A DNA stretch of 64,000 nucleotides, taken from positions 15,468,107 to 15,532,106 of the forward strand of contig CM053256.1 in assembly GCA_028583405.1 (NCBI GenBank). The letters run 5' to 3'. This document shows, piece after piece, positions 1 through 27,200 of this stretch. Numbering within the stretch: position 1 is the stretch's first letter; every line of letters starts with the position of its first letter. Origin of the DNA: Pogonophryne albipinna. Lineage: Eukaryota; Chordata; Actinopteri; Perciformes; Artedidraconidae. The position numbers and the translations under genes were made by a program. The notes under the pieces were generated by a model. That model saw only the letters and a program-made list of their open reading frames with translations. It did no database searches and was not told where the DNA came from.

Positions 1-1367
1 ACTTTTCACAACGTGTTCAAGGGAGCTAGGGGAATTCTCCAAAAGTAAAACTTGTCCACAGTGACATGAAAGTACCATTTAAGGTTTCCATCATCTTCTC
101 TGTTTATTCCATCAGAATGTACGCGGGCTGTGTTTAACAGACTGCTAAAATGACCCAAATGACTACATCTGAAAACCATCACAATGAATAGATATTCCTT
201 GTGCAAAACAAAATTGCAAAATGATCTTGCTTTCATTTTATATTTGTATTTATTTGTAAAAAATAAAGCCACAAGTATACAATGTGTTGCTATAGTAACC
301 TGCCTGAAAGATGATCATCACATGCTCACACAAGACTGACAGGGAAAAAGACAGTTTGTTCTTTTAATCACTTTATCCGACGACTGGCAAGGTGATTAGC
401 TCCAAATCTGTCTGTGTCTCTGGCAGCCTGCGTGTCTGCTGTGCATAGTGGAGTACCAAATGTTAAGTAAACATCAGAGGTTAGCAATATCCTGATGTGA
501 CACCATGTCCACAGTCACGCATATAAACTTTTAAGGGTCGATCAAAACCGTTATATACATTTAAATGCATACTTTTTTCCTCTTTTCCACACTGAGTCAA
601 CTTATTCACCCAATTACAGATCAAAAAATTATGATAAAAAAGGAAAAAGTGATAATATTGCAGATTAAATTGCAGAAACGATTGTGTTGTGCATGTTATG
701 TTCTGATATGTGATTATATAAATATTATTTGATACAACGATATTCTCAAAACCTAAATTAGCCAGGGTGTTTCTGTGTTTTTGTTGTGATATTAGCCACT
801 TCAATAAAAAAATCATAAATACACACATGTACTTGTAGACATGCTTGCAATTAAACTAATTATGGCTCAAATGGATTTAGTTTTGTCTGTCTTAACAATT
901 GAGGTATTGATAAATAGGATCTGTGCTTAACTATAGTTGATTCCCAGTTATTACTTGTTCTTATTCAGAGGTTATTTCCAAACTTTAAGTGTAGCTCAGA
1001 CACACACAGCAGTAATTTAATCTTAAGTCAATCATGGAGAACAGGAAGGATTTTTAATATTTAAGTGCAACCACAGGTCTGCATGAGGTATACTATAAGA
1101 ACAGTGTGTCCAAAGCTTTAAGGTGGAGTCGTGAGAAATGGTTAGGACTCTCGAGGTGGTTTTCTCAACACCCATCTGACTCATATTATTTAATATTTCC
1201 AGCTACTTGCACGCGACAATTTGCGGCTTACAGCTCCCTATCTAAGCCGACTTTTCATCGAGAGTGAGATAAAAGCGTTTGCGCAAGTGATCACTACAAA
1301 TAGTGCACTAAATCCTGAGAGGGTATATTCATAATCTCAGTCAGCTCAGAATTTCATTAAATTTCAT
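1..1367. other. Gene-free sequence, left edge
   Basis: AT-rich sequence with no open frame that looks coding and no recognisable exon. An AATAAA hexamer lies near 261, so the far left could be the 3' end of a gene outside the window, but nothing coding supports this. Confidence 0.4.
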
Positions 1368-5896
<4,529 letters not shown>

Positions 5897-5996
5897 TGAG
5901 TGTTACTGTGTTTTTTTCCTTCTGCCCATACTGAATGCTGCATTTCTCGAGACCTTAACTGAAAGAGTGTACCAGAGAAAATCTCCACACAGTTAA

Positions 5997-6570
5997 AGAA
6001 TGGAGAAACCAGCTCGAGTGCGCTAGAATTTGAAAGTACTCAACCGGAACAAATGTGCCCCTTCCTTCAGACTTCCTACAGAGCCCCTCCTCCAACACAC
6101 ACAAACGCGCACATGACCAATGAGGGCACGAGATAAGTTTGTGCACGAGATGGAAGGCTGACAGGCAGGTAGGCCATCCAGTTATTTGCCGCAGGCCGGG
6201 GCAGATAATTGGTCTTGTCATTGGTCTTACAGCGCCACGGCTTCCACATATGAAATATTTGTATATATTTATAATAATAATAATAATGGGTTTCATTTAT
6301 AACGCACTTCATATATTGAGTTCAAATTCCGAAGTGCTACAAGCAGTGAGCATGGAACAATATAAAAACAGCACACAGCACGATAGAATGAATAAAAAGC
6401 AGTAAAAACAAACAATAAAAACAGAAAAAGAGTAGTAATAAATAAAAGGTCTAGGAAAAGGCTCTATCTTATTGTCAAAGCATTTAATATATTCATTGCT
6501 ATCGGGATGTTAAGAGCATTCCATGGAATATAACAAAAAGTGTTTCTGAAGTGAACTACCTACCCTATCT
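5997..6570 (-). mobile_element. TTAA-target DNA transposon, decayed non-autonomous copy
   Basis: This segment matches, in inverted orientation, both ends of the element at 46716-48309. The shared blocks include the one around the CCATGGAATGCTCTTAACAT phrase (reverse strand), a block on lectures of GAAGTCTGAAGGAAGGGGC, and the CTCGAGC...GTTTCT ends. It is flanked by TTAA (5993-5996) and TTAG (6571-6574), a slightly decayed TTAA duplication. A (TAA)n-linked segment at about 6270-6450, absent from the other copy, looks like a later insertion. No coding capacity is visible. TTAA targets fit Kolobok or piggyBac superfamilies; the sequence alone does not separate them. Confidence 0.75.
6268..6450 (+). 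repeat. (TAA)n plus dispersed repeat nested in the TTAA element
   Basis: It begins with a short (ATA)n run, then reads as degenerate repeat with an A-rich tail. It interrupts the homology between the two copies of the TTAA family, which marks it as an insertion. The phrase TTTATAACGCACTTCATAT resembles a LINE-derived teleost repeat, but I cannot assign the family. Confidence 0.4.
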
Positions 6571-6574
6571 TTAG

Positions 6575-9061
<2,487 letters not shown>

Positions 9062-9230
9062 TTTGCTCATTAGTGCTGCACTGATCCTCCGGTCTCACAG
9101 TGAAAAACTCAGTCGATCTGTGGATTCGGGTGCATGAGATACTTTACACAGACAATACTTTGGCACTTGTAACATCGTACACAACAAAAAAACAGGATTT
9201 TCTTCAGTAGTTGGGGATGATTGGAATATA

Positions 9231-17857
<8,627 letters not shown>

Positions 17858-17940
17858 GTCAATGAGACATTTAAACTTGCATGCAAAAGAGAAATAGGTA
17901 TACATATATCCTTTGTTGTCTAGAATTAGTATATACATGT

Positions 17941-17971
17941 AATAAAATATAACTGAAAATTGTAAAATAAA
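17941..17971 (+). promoter_or_regulatory. colec10: colec10 polyadenylation signals
   Basis: Two AATAAA hexamers, at 17941-17946 and 17966-17971, about 85-110 bp after the colec10 stop. They give a short 3' UTR. Confidence 0.7.
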
Positions 17972-18144
17972 TCATTTGCTCAGATGATCACAGACAGACG
18001 GGTCATACATTTTTGGGAGAATGTTAAATATGTATGCTGCATATGAACACATCATAATTCTGATTGTCTCTGGATCCGGGCAGGTACATTAACATAGTGT
18101 TTCCCTGCTTTGGTCTTTACAAATATATACTCTGGTCAAAAGGC

Positions 18145-19170
18145 TGTGCAGGTCCCTCGATTAACGAGGCTGTTGTTAAATTACAGGCTGTTTTTAATAT
18201 TATTCAGGCTCAGCTCTCTGAGCTTAAGCTTCTTTTAAATGTGGATAAAACCAAGGTAATGCTCTTTTCTAAAGCTAAAGCTAAAAATACACCAGAGACT
18301 GCTTTGGATATTGTAACTACGCAAGGAATACAACTTGAAGTGGTTACCTGTTACAAATACCTAGGTATCTGGCTTGATGAGTGTCTCACTTTTAAATTTC
18401 ATGTAAATAACCTGCTTAAAAAACTGAGGGTTAGGCTAGGTTTCTTTTTCAGGAACAAGTCCTGTTTCTCGCTTGAGGCCAGGAAAAGGCTAGTCACTGT
18501 GACCTTTTTACCTGTGCTGGACTATGGTGATTTGTTATATATGAATGCACCTGCCAATTACCTGAGCAAGTTAGATGCTGCGTATCACAGTGCACTGAGA
18601 TTTTTGACAAATTGTAAAGCACTTACGCATCACTGTACCCTGTATACCAAGGCGGTTATGCCATCACTTACTGTACGGAGGCTCAGTCACTGGTACTTTT
18701 TCATTTACAAAGCCATGTTGGATAAACTACCATCTTATATCTGCTCCCTGATCTCTCGGCGAATTGAAAGTACTTATTGCCTGAGATCGCATGCTGTGGT
18801 TTTATTAAATGTGCCAAGTGCTAGGACTGTCTTAGGGAAGAAAGCTTTTAGATGTGCAGCTCCACTAACATGGAACAGTCTGCAAAAAGAATGGAAGATT
18901 ACCAAGCTAGTACCACTACATGTTTTTAAAGCTCGGTTGGATGCTACAAAATCAGATGCTGTTGGTACCTGCACATGTGGTTAGATATGTAAATTGTAAT
19001 CCCTATACATTTTGCTGTATGATGTCCTTTTGTTGTTCTGTTGTTTATGTTTTTATGTCTTCTTGTTGAACCTACTGCTGCAGGTCTCCCTTGAAAAAGA
19101 GATCATTGATCTCAATGGGATTTTACCTGGATAAATAAAGGTTTTGAATTGAATTGAATTGAATTGAATT
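18145..19170 (+). mobile_element. 5'-truncated L2-type LINE
   Basis: A frame ending at 18984 encodes the C-terminal part of a non-LTR retrotransposon polyprotein: VDKTKVMLF, CYKYLGIWLD, FLPVLDYGD and KAFRCAAPLTWNSLQ are typical of fish L2/jockey-clade reverse transcriptases. The 3' UTR holds the AAAGAGATCATTGATCTCAA hairpin and an ACCTGGATAAATAAAGG block typical of fish L2. It ends in (GAATT)n at 19146-19170. The endonuclease and the catalytic N-terminal half of the RT are missing, as in ordinary 5'-truncated insertions. The last ~280 codons remain open, which suggests a fairly young copy. Confidence 0.88.
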
Positions 19171-21190
19171 AAACAACTATACATGTTAAAGTTGTGCCTT
19201 GGCTGCTGGGAGTTTGAAAGTTAGCCAGCATGTTAGCTAACTTTATAAATCCTTAATACGTGAGACTGTGTGTCTGTTAGCTTGCTGTAGCATAAACGTA
19301 TATTGGGGGTATTTGAAAACCCATAGGTTCACTGTAATACAATGGTGATGCTTGCAATTGATAATGTTCTTAGCTTTTTATTGTAAATTGGCAATAACCA
19401 CATAATATCTCAATTAGTTTTTTTAATTGTATTATTTAACATTTGCTTTCATTCAAAGCCCAGCAGTAAAGAGGCGCTACTGACAAGAAACATTGGGGGG
19501 AAAGCTGCATTACTGTCTGGCTGATTCTTTCACGGGTTCGGCCTGAGGTGAAGCTCCACTTAAAAAAACACAAGCCGAGGTTTAGGGAAGTCTGCAGTGA
19601 TCTGGGTAAGGTTTTGGAAACTTCAGTGCAATTACATTTAAGTGCTTGATTGTCTGGATGAACGGGAGATCAAATTTCAAGCACAACAATGGAACAAATG
19701 TCTGTCTGTGTTTGAAACCATGGCCATAGAGCCAAAACAGCATCATTGGCTTATGGATCTATCTCAATGGATTGTTTTGAAGTTTGTACAGAAATATTGT
19801 CCCCTGTGGACCAGTCCAATTTACCTTAGTGATCCCTTTTCCTCTATGCTGCCAGATTTGTATTAATTCTGAGATATATATTCAAATGTGTCGTTTTAAG
19901 GGTTGTTGAGACATTCATATTCTCCTCAGGATGAACTATTATCAATTTGTTAATCCTCCTTTTCCTTCCATGCCATAAAGCAAAGTAATAGTAATTTCTC
20001 ACATATATAGTTTTTAATGAATTTTCTCGAGTTGTCAGCGGAAGTGACTTGCCACATTTTGTTATGTTCCTCTATTCTCCTTAAATTCTTCCACTTCTCT
20101 TTCTGCAGATGTTTCCTCTATTTTCTGTATAAAGGGGATGGAGTGAGTTTTTGACTGCTAAAAAGTAATTTGAGAAATTTTAAATTTGTTATCAGGTTTC
20201 TTGGAGTTGTGCACCCTTAGGCCATAAGAGGGGGACACTCTGATGGCTTTCAGAATAAATATGTATCATAGTTTAAACATTTAACGATGTTGACCTTAAA
20301 TAACCTGCATTATCATAACATGCTAAAACACATGGCAATAAAGTTGCAGTGGGTCTTACGTTATAAGTATGATTTTTCTGTCTCCCTTTTTTTTTAACAA
20401 AACCTCAGTTGACTGAACAACAGTGTCATGTTCATACATTACTAACACATCTACGAATTGTCATTGTAGGTGCTGCACTTGGTTGTTACATTATTTAATA
20501 CAGTCAAGAACTTGGTTTATGTTTTTTGCTGTTTCCTGTTTTTTATTTGGTGAAAACACTCATGTCTATATTTTCACTTTGTGTGATCAAACTATTTTTG
20601 TAATGCCGTTGAACATAAATAGGTGGCTTTGTGTGAACAACACCTGTGCTGTCCTTATAGTGACTTTCCATATAAGCAGTGCACACATTTCAAGTTGCGT
20701 TTGCCTTCTTTGTGTCCCATTATAACCTGCATGGTTACATGGTTAGGCATGAACAGATTGGTTTCAATTCTTGGTAAACGAAACATCAATTTCTTACAGC
20801 AGCACTATCCAACACAAGCACACAAACACAGGCTTACATCCTGTTATTTTAAACAGGAAATTAACAGAAGGGTTTCGCTGACTGTCCTTTAAGTGTGCTG
20901 AGTCCACAATCCTGATGCAAATGAAAGATAGGAAATCACAGATTATAATACCATACTCCACAACAACTCACCACAATGTAAAAAACGTATCTGAGAGTTC
21001 TGCTTTTGGAAAAGACTCCTGCCCATGGGTTGTCTTTCTTAAACCGAACATGTCCTACTCCCATGCGTTTATTTGCAGTATCAGCAAATTATTGGACCTT
21101 AATAAAAACACAGAAACTGAGCACACATTTTACAGAAGCACTGAACATCACATCAAGGGAGAATACGATTCAGGACGATAGTGTGACTTG
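19171..21190. other. Intergenic, L2 to membrane lectin
   Basis: No exon recognised. The frames at 19642, 20423 and 20915 lack splice context and family resemblance. Any promoter or untranslated first exon of the lectin gene would lie here. Confidence 0.4.
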
Positions 21191-21239
21191 ATGGCCCCTG
21201 ACAACATGTCAAATGATGGATTTAGAACTCAAACATCCG
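21191..21239 (+). CDS. Membrane lectin exon 1 (cytoplasmic tail)
   Basis: ATG in the context ACTTGATGG, 16 codons plus one base, donor GTAAGA. The tail is short and polar, with no ITIM or tyrosine motif. Confidence 0.7.
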
Positions 21240-24200
21240 GTAAGAACACACATTCGACCACGTTGCCTATACAGTACAACATGTATAATATGACTTGTAG
21301 CTAGCTGTAGCATTTATATAAAAAACCTAAGATGTGCTTGAGGAAACAGGGACAAAGCTTTAAACATTTAGTTAAATTACACATTTGCTTTGATTGTTTT
21401 GTGGATATTCATTGCGTTTTTGTTGAGGTGATTTGTGTTTCAGTGCGGTGGATTGGAGCTGCTGCAGTGTGTCTGGGGACACTGTTTATAATCCTATGCA
21501 TAGTGGCCCACAGTAAGTACTAACTCAGCAATGAGCTTGAGTACACACACCAAAAGAAACCTCAAAATGTATTAGTATTTTTTGCTTTAACAGTGGTCAC
21601 TTGATCATTTGAATGGTTATTCGTTGATTGTAAATGATATTTTTGTAGATTCCAGTGTTCTCAATCACAATGTCTCGAAGTGGGAACAGCTGATCTCTAG
21701 CCTGACTATGGACAGAAACACTGAGAGGGATGAGCTAGAACAAAGAAAGATTAATTCCGGCAACCTGACAAAAGAGATGGAGGTTCACAGTAAGTACTGA
21801 CTCAAGTTAATGAGCTTGAGTACACACCACAAAACACCTAAAAATGTATTAGTATTTGTTGCTTTAACAGTGGTCACTTGATAATTGTAATGGTTATTCG
21901 TTGATTGTAAATTATATTTTTGTAGATTCCATCGTTCTCAATCACATGGACTCGAAGTTTGAACAGCTGATCTCTAACCTGAATATGGACAGAAACACGA
22001 GGGAGGAGCTAGAACAAATGAAGATGAATTCCAGCAACCTGACAGAAGAGCTGGAGGTTCTGCAGAGCAAATACAACGCTGTGGCTGCAAGTCGAGATAA
22101 CCTACAAGAGGAGTTAAAAGGGTTAAGGAAACGTAAGTAACGACTAAAGCAACACATGTAGACTTGAATGGGATCTTCTTTTATTTGGATGCACTGCAGT
22201 AGAAAGGAAATATGAGCATATGCAGAAAATAAAGGAACATTAGCAAACACCAAGAGAAGTGGGTGGATAATAAAATGCATGCTAGTATACCAACCCAGTC
22301 TCACAAAAAAACGTGTAATAACTACGTTGGTCCACAACGTAGGACGTAGTATTTCTTCAAAAACGCCTCTGAAATTGTAGGATCCCTACGTTTTTTTTCA
22401 CCATTCATTCCAATGGCTGGCGTCTATGTCATGTGATCTTCACATTTCTCCCTGCAGAAAAAAAAAACATGGCCGAACTTCGTTTTATTCTCGGTGTAAA
22501 ATGCCTATTTTAAAGTTAATTTGCCCATTAAAATGCCTTTTGATGTCATTTGATGCGAGAAATATGAGTTGTTATTTCAGATTATGTGTGCAGTGGATGC
22601 ACATGATCTTTAGTTTGCTAGTTATTACGAAGATTACTTCAGGAAATTGTGTCTATACGTTTTCATTGTCACCAAGGTGGTTGCTAGGGATGCTGCTATC
22701 GATATTATTTCTGTTATGTTGTGTAACTGTTTAATGGTGTTATCTTTATTGCTACCCCCTTCCCCGTCAACTTATAGTGTTGGTCCCCAGCGCAAACGTA
22801 TTAGTTTAACAAAATCCGCATCTAAAATTGTGGCATATATACGTTATTTTCCCCTGTGCAATTCTCCATTTACTCAACAATAACACATAATTATCCTTGT
22901 GTTTATTTATTTGTTTGATTAATAAACACACGTTGGAGTCCGTCAGGACCGAGGGTCGGAGCAGCTCATTTGCTTTACAGAATATTACATCCGGAAGTAA
23001 GTATTCTCTCCGCTCCGCTTGACAAACCCCGTGATAGTCCTCAAGCTCTGTGATTGGAGATTGTGCCGAGCTTCGAACAGCACTTGAAATGGGTTGGAAC
23101 CACGGCAGACTGTCCAAAACTGGATTTGAACGGGTCCACCCCGTCCCCAGAACTATATGTTACGTACGTAACCCCAGTTCTCAGAGTAACATGAAGTGAG
23201 ATGTCTCACTATGGGATGCGCCTCAACGCGTATGCGAACAGAAGCATCAATCTCATTACGCCAATCCTGATAGGCTGGTGATCTTGACGTCTACGTCAGG
23301 GAATCCACCCACCCTTTAAGTAGCTTGCGCTACGACGCAGCGTCATTCAAAATAAGCACCTCTTCTCGCTTCGCCTTAGCAAGAAGGGCCGTCTGGTGAG
23401 ACATCTCACTTCATGTTACTCTGAGAACTGGGGTTACGTAAGTAACCTATAGTTCTCATTCATAACACTCCGTTCGATGTCTCACTATGGGATATTGAAA
23501 CTCCCGTATTGCTAGACATGCTTATCTCGAAAATCACCAAAACAACCAGAACTTAACAGGTAGAACCCTGTCTCAACACGGGGCCCAGCACTGCGCGGGC
23601 CACACTTGGAGCAAAGACATCTAGCCTGTAAAAGCGGACAAAAGTGAGCGGCGAGGACCAGCTCGCTGCTGCACAAATGTCTTGGATGGAAACACCCTTG
23701 AACAAAGCCCAGGATGTAGCCAGTCCACGAGTAGAATGAGCACGCAGGCCCGTTGGTGCCTGCAAACCCTGACTCGTATAAGCCAGAGCAATCGCTTCCA
23801 CAATCCAGTGGGAGAGCCGTTGCCTGGTAACGGGCTTGCCCTTCTGAGGGTTAGCCCAGGATATAAAGAGTTGGTCATTACAACGAATCTCTTTTGACCT
23901 GTCCATATAGATGCGTAAAGCACGAACTGGACACAGCAAATTCGGCCGCTGTTCCTCAGAGGAACACAGCGGCGGAGGAAATGCCACAATGTCAATGGGG
24001 GTACATGAGCCAACCACCTTAGGTATAAAGGCAGGGTTGGGCTTCAGCAACACTCTCGTTTGCCCCGGGGCAAACTGAGTGCATGAAGGATGTACAGAGA
24101 GCGCATGAATGTCACTGACTCGCTTGGCAGATGCCAGAGCCAGTAACAACACTGTCTTCAGTGACAGGTGTTTCATGTCAGCTTCTTCCAGGGGTTCAAA

Positions 24201-27200
24201 TGGAGGTCGAGTGAGTGTGTGAGTGAGCATTCTGAATTTGTATCTTTTGAGATATTTGTTCAGAGCTCTCAAATCTAGTATAGGCCGAATTCCGTTCCCT
24301 CCCCGTTTGGGAACGAGGAAATACTTGGAATAAAAGCCGCTCTGACTCTGTTCGGCGGGTATTATCGATATAGCCTTCTTTTCTAGTAGCGAGAAAATCT
24401 CTTGCTCTAGAATATGGGCCGACTCTCCCCGGGGCTGTGAATACAGAATGCCCGAGAAGTGAGGGGGGGTGACAGCGAATTGGAGCCTGTAGCCCCGTGT
24501 TACTGTCTTGAAAACCCAAGCAGAATCTGTGAGCATCCTCCACTTTTCGCTTCTCAAAGCGAGCGGAGATGTCACAGCTCGGTCGTCTGCCCTCAGTGTC
24601 TCTATTTGTTGTGTTATGGGGCCTTCTAGTGTCTGAACACGGTGGTACCCCAGGTTGACAACCCCGGCCGACACTGCGCATGCGCGTGGCGGTGGTGCCT
24701 TCACAATCCCGTCTATTGTCCGCCTTTTGAGAGAGGCCGTAGCCGCTCTCAAAAGAGGGGCAGACGACAGACTGTTTATTGTTTTTATTTTCATTTTTAT
24801 TGACTGCGCCCTTGGCTTCAAGCCTGGAAAACGACAGTGGAAAATGATTTATTTTGAAACAACAATGATGACATGTGTTTGTGTGACTTAAACAGGCAGC
24901 GGAACTTGCTGTCTTTGATGTTAAGTCCATTTCCCTGATGGCTCGAACTTGAGGATGACATTCTGGCATCACTCGAGGCGGCGGGAAGATAGGGGCATGG
25001 TGGCACCCCGAAAACACATGAGCATCCAACACTGGAACGTGCTCTGGAGCTGGGGAACAGGGAACTTCCAGCTCCTTCATCGAGGAGAGGAGAGGAGGCT
25101 GTCAGGCCGCCCGCTTCTTCTTCCTCGCCTGGTGGCTGAAAACCTGGGTCCGCTGCGCCTGAGCGGCAGCTGCCGGGACCGGAGATTTTCTTGGCCAGCT
25201 CCCTCTTGCCTCGTGACCGGACTGGGGACCCGGGACGGGCTGCGGTCTCTGCTGCTTCGGTATTTTGAACCGGGCAGGACGTGAGACAGCTTGGGTGAAG
25301 GCCTGCCGCGGGACCATTGGAGGGGGCGGCTGGACCCTTCGGGGGAGACAGAGCTGGAGAGCCTCGTCTCCCTTCCTTTTTGACTCGCACCTCAGCTGCA
25401 TTGAAGCTAGAGCGGAGCCAAATATGCCCTCGGGAACAATAGGCATGTCCAGAACATCCTCTTTTTCCCGGTCTGGAAGGTTGGTCAGGTTGAGCCACCT
25501 GGCTCTCTCCTGTACCACCATCATTCCCAGCGCTTTGCCCGTGGCTTGGACTGCACAGCGCTGCACACAGAGGCAAATGTCCGTGATCGCTGCGATCTCG
25601 TCCCACACGGCAGGCTCAGGTCTGCTCGACATGTCTTCGCAAAGCTCCGCCTGGTAGGCGGTCAGCAGCGAGGAGACGTTGAGTGCCCTGGCGGACAAAG
25701 CTGCGGCTTTATAGGCCCGTTCGGTCATCGCTGACTGGAACCGGTCTGCCTTTGCCGGTAGCATGGTGTTCCTGCTTGGTGTCGAAGCCAGCCTCGGTTG
25801 GAGGTGGGCTGCCACCAGCGGTTCCATGGGCGGCATGCGGAGCAGGCCGAGCCTCTCCATACCGTCACAGTCCAGGGAGGAGGCACCCTGGATTGGGGCC
25901 TTGTTACTAAAGGGACGGTTTCTCCACGAGACCGACACCTCGTCCAGCATCTCCGGAAAGACTGGAAGGAGCTGCCTCTTCGTCCTTGCTGCTTGGGGCA
26001 AGTTCTTCCCCTCGTAGCGAGATCTGGAGGTCTCCTTGGCCACTTCAGGCCATGGGATGTCCAGCCTGGACGCAGCGCGTTGACACACGGCCTGCAAGTC
26101 CATGCTTAGGACGGGCGAAGCTGGTGTGCTCTCGCCCGGGGGAGCGGACATCGCTCCCGGCTTTGCAGCCTGAGCCGATGAAACGAAGATGTCATCCCCA
26201 TCCGAGTCAGACAGGAGGAACTCAGAGGTATCCTCTTCGTCCTCCATGTAGTCCAACTCCAGGACATCCTCCGCGGGTGGAACCATGGTGAGGTCCAATT
26301 GGGAGCCCCAGCTTGACACAGCGCGGGGCTCCGCTCTCGCGGCTCTTGCCGCCACCGGGTCCCAGCCTGAAACGGCTATGTGATGACCTCCAAAGAGAAA
26401 AGCAAGCACACTCGGAATAAAGTGTTTTCGGTCTGTTTCCGGTATTTGTTTATGACGACGATGTGATGTGAGATGTGAGACTGGAATTGCACAGGGGAAA
26501 ATAACGTATCTATGCCACCATTTTAGATGCGGATTTTGTTAAACTAATAAGTTTGCGCTGTGGACCAACACTATACATTGACGGGGAAGGGGGTAGCAAT
26601 AAAGATAACACCATTAAACTGTTACACAACATAACAGAAATAATATCGATAGCAGCGTCCCTAGCAACCACCTTGGTAACAATGAAAACGTTGTATCGAC
26701 ACAATTTCCTGAAGTAATCTTCGTAATAACTAGCAAACTAAAGATCATGTACATCCACTGCACACATAATCTGAAATAACAACTCATATTTCTCGCATCA
26801 AATGACATCAAAACGCATTTTAATGGCCAAACTAACTTTAAAATAGGCATTTTACACCGAGAATAAAACGAAGTTCGGCCATGTTTTTTTTTCTGCAGGG
26901 AGAAATGTGAAGATCACGTGACATTGGAATGAATGGTGAAAAAAAACGTAGGGATCTTACAATTTCAGAGGGGTTTTTGTAGAAATACTACGTCCTACGT
27001 TGTGGACCAACGTAGTTATTACACGTTTTTTTATGAGACTGGGTTGAGTATACTTAAAGCCAGAATAATAAAACTAGACATCTTAACTATCTTCAATGTG
27101 TATAAATAAATCTGGACATACTGTAAGCTTCAACAATTTGTTTCCTGCTGGTCTCCAAACATTTTCTTAAAGCGTAAGGGTTTCAAGATCACAATAACCA

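Larger units (their letters stand above)
22865..26483 (-). mobile_element. DIRS-like tyrosine-recombinase retrotransposon, internally deleted
   Basis: On the minus strand, a Gag-like frame (26409-25102) is followed by a fused frame (24821-23553) with the start of a reverse transcriptase joined to a complete tyrosine recombinase. A block of inverted repeats (23150-23492) containing GTTACGTACGTAAC lies at the 3' end, matching the terminal/internal complementary repeats of DIRS elements. The central reverse transcriptase and RNase H are missing. The exact outer limits are uncertain: 22865-23149 may instead be the loop of the outer element. Confidence 0.85.
22291..27046. mobile_element. 4.76 kb element with ~570 bp inverted arms in lectin intron 4
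   Basis: The left arm (22291-22864) and right arm (26484-27046) are near-identical inverted repeats. They begin and end with CAACCCAGTCTCA and its reverse complement. The 7 bp sequence AGTATAC flanks both ends (22284-22290 and 27047-27053), as expected for a target-site duplication. No transposase is visible in the arms, so this looks like a non-autonomous long-arm element. Its interior is occupied largely by a DIRS-like retrotransposon. I do not recognise the superfamily; a 7 bp duplication is uncommon among named fish DNA transposons. Confidence 0.88.

Noticed and set aside
22426..22883. Frames in the inverted arms as a transposase
   Set aside because: Both arms carry the same short hydrophobic frames without motifs, and differences between arms do not favour coding.
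24196..25080. 294-codon minus-strand frame in the DIRS region
   Set aside because: It overlaps the RT/recombinase frame out of phase and shows no domain; it is a GC-rich shadow.
24818..25606. 262-codon minus-strand frame overlapping ORF1
   Set aside because: Shadow of the Gag-like frame; Ser/Ala/Gly-rich with no motif.
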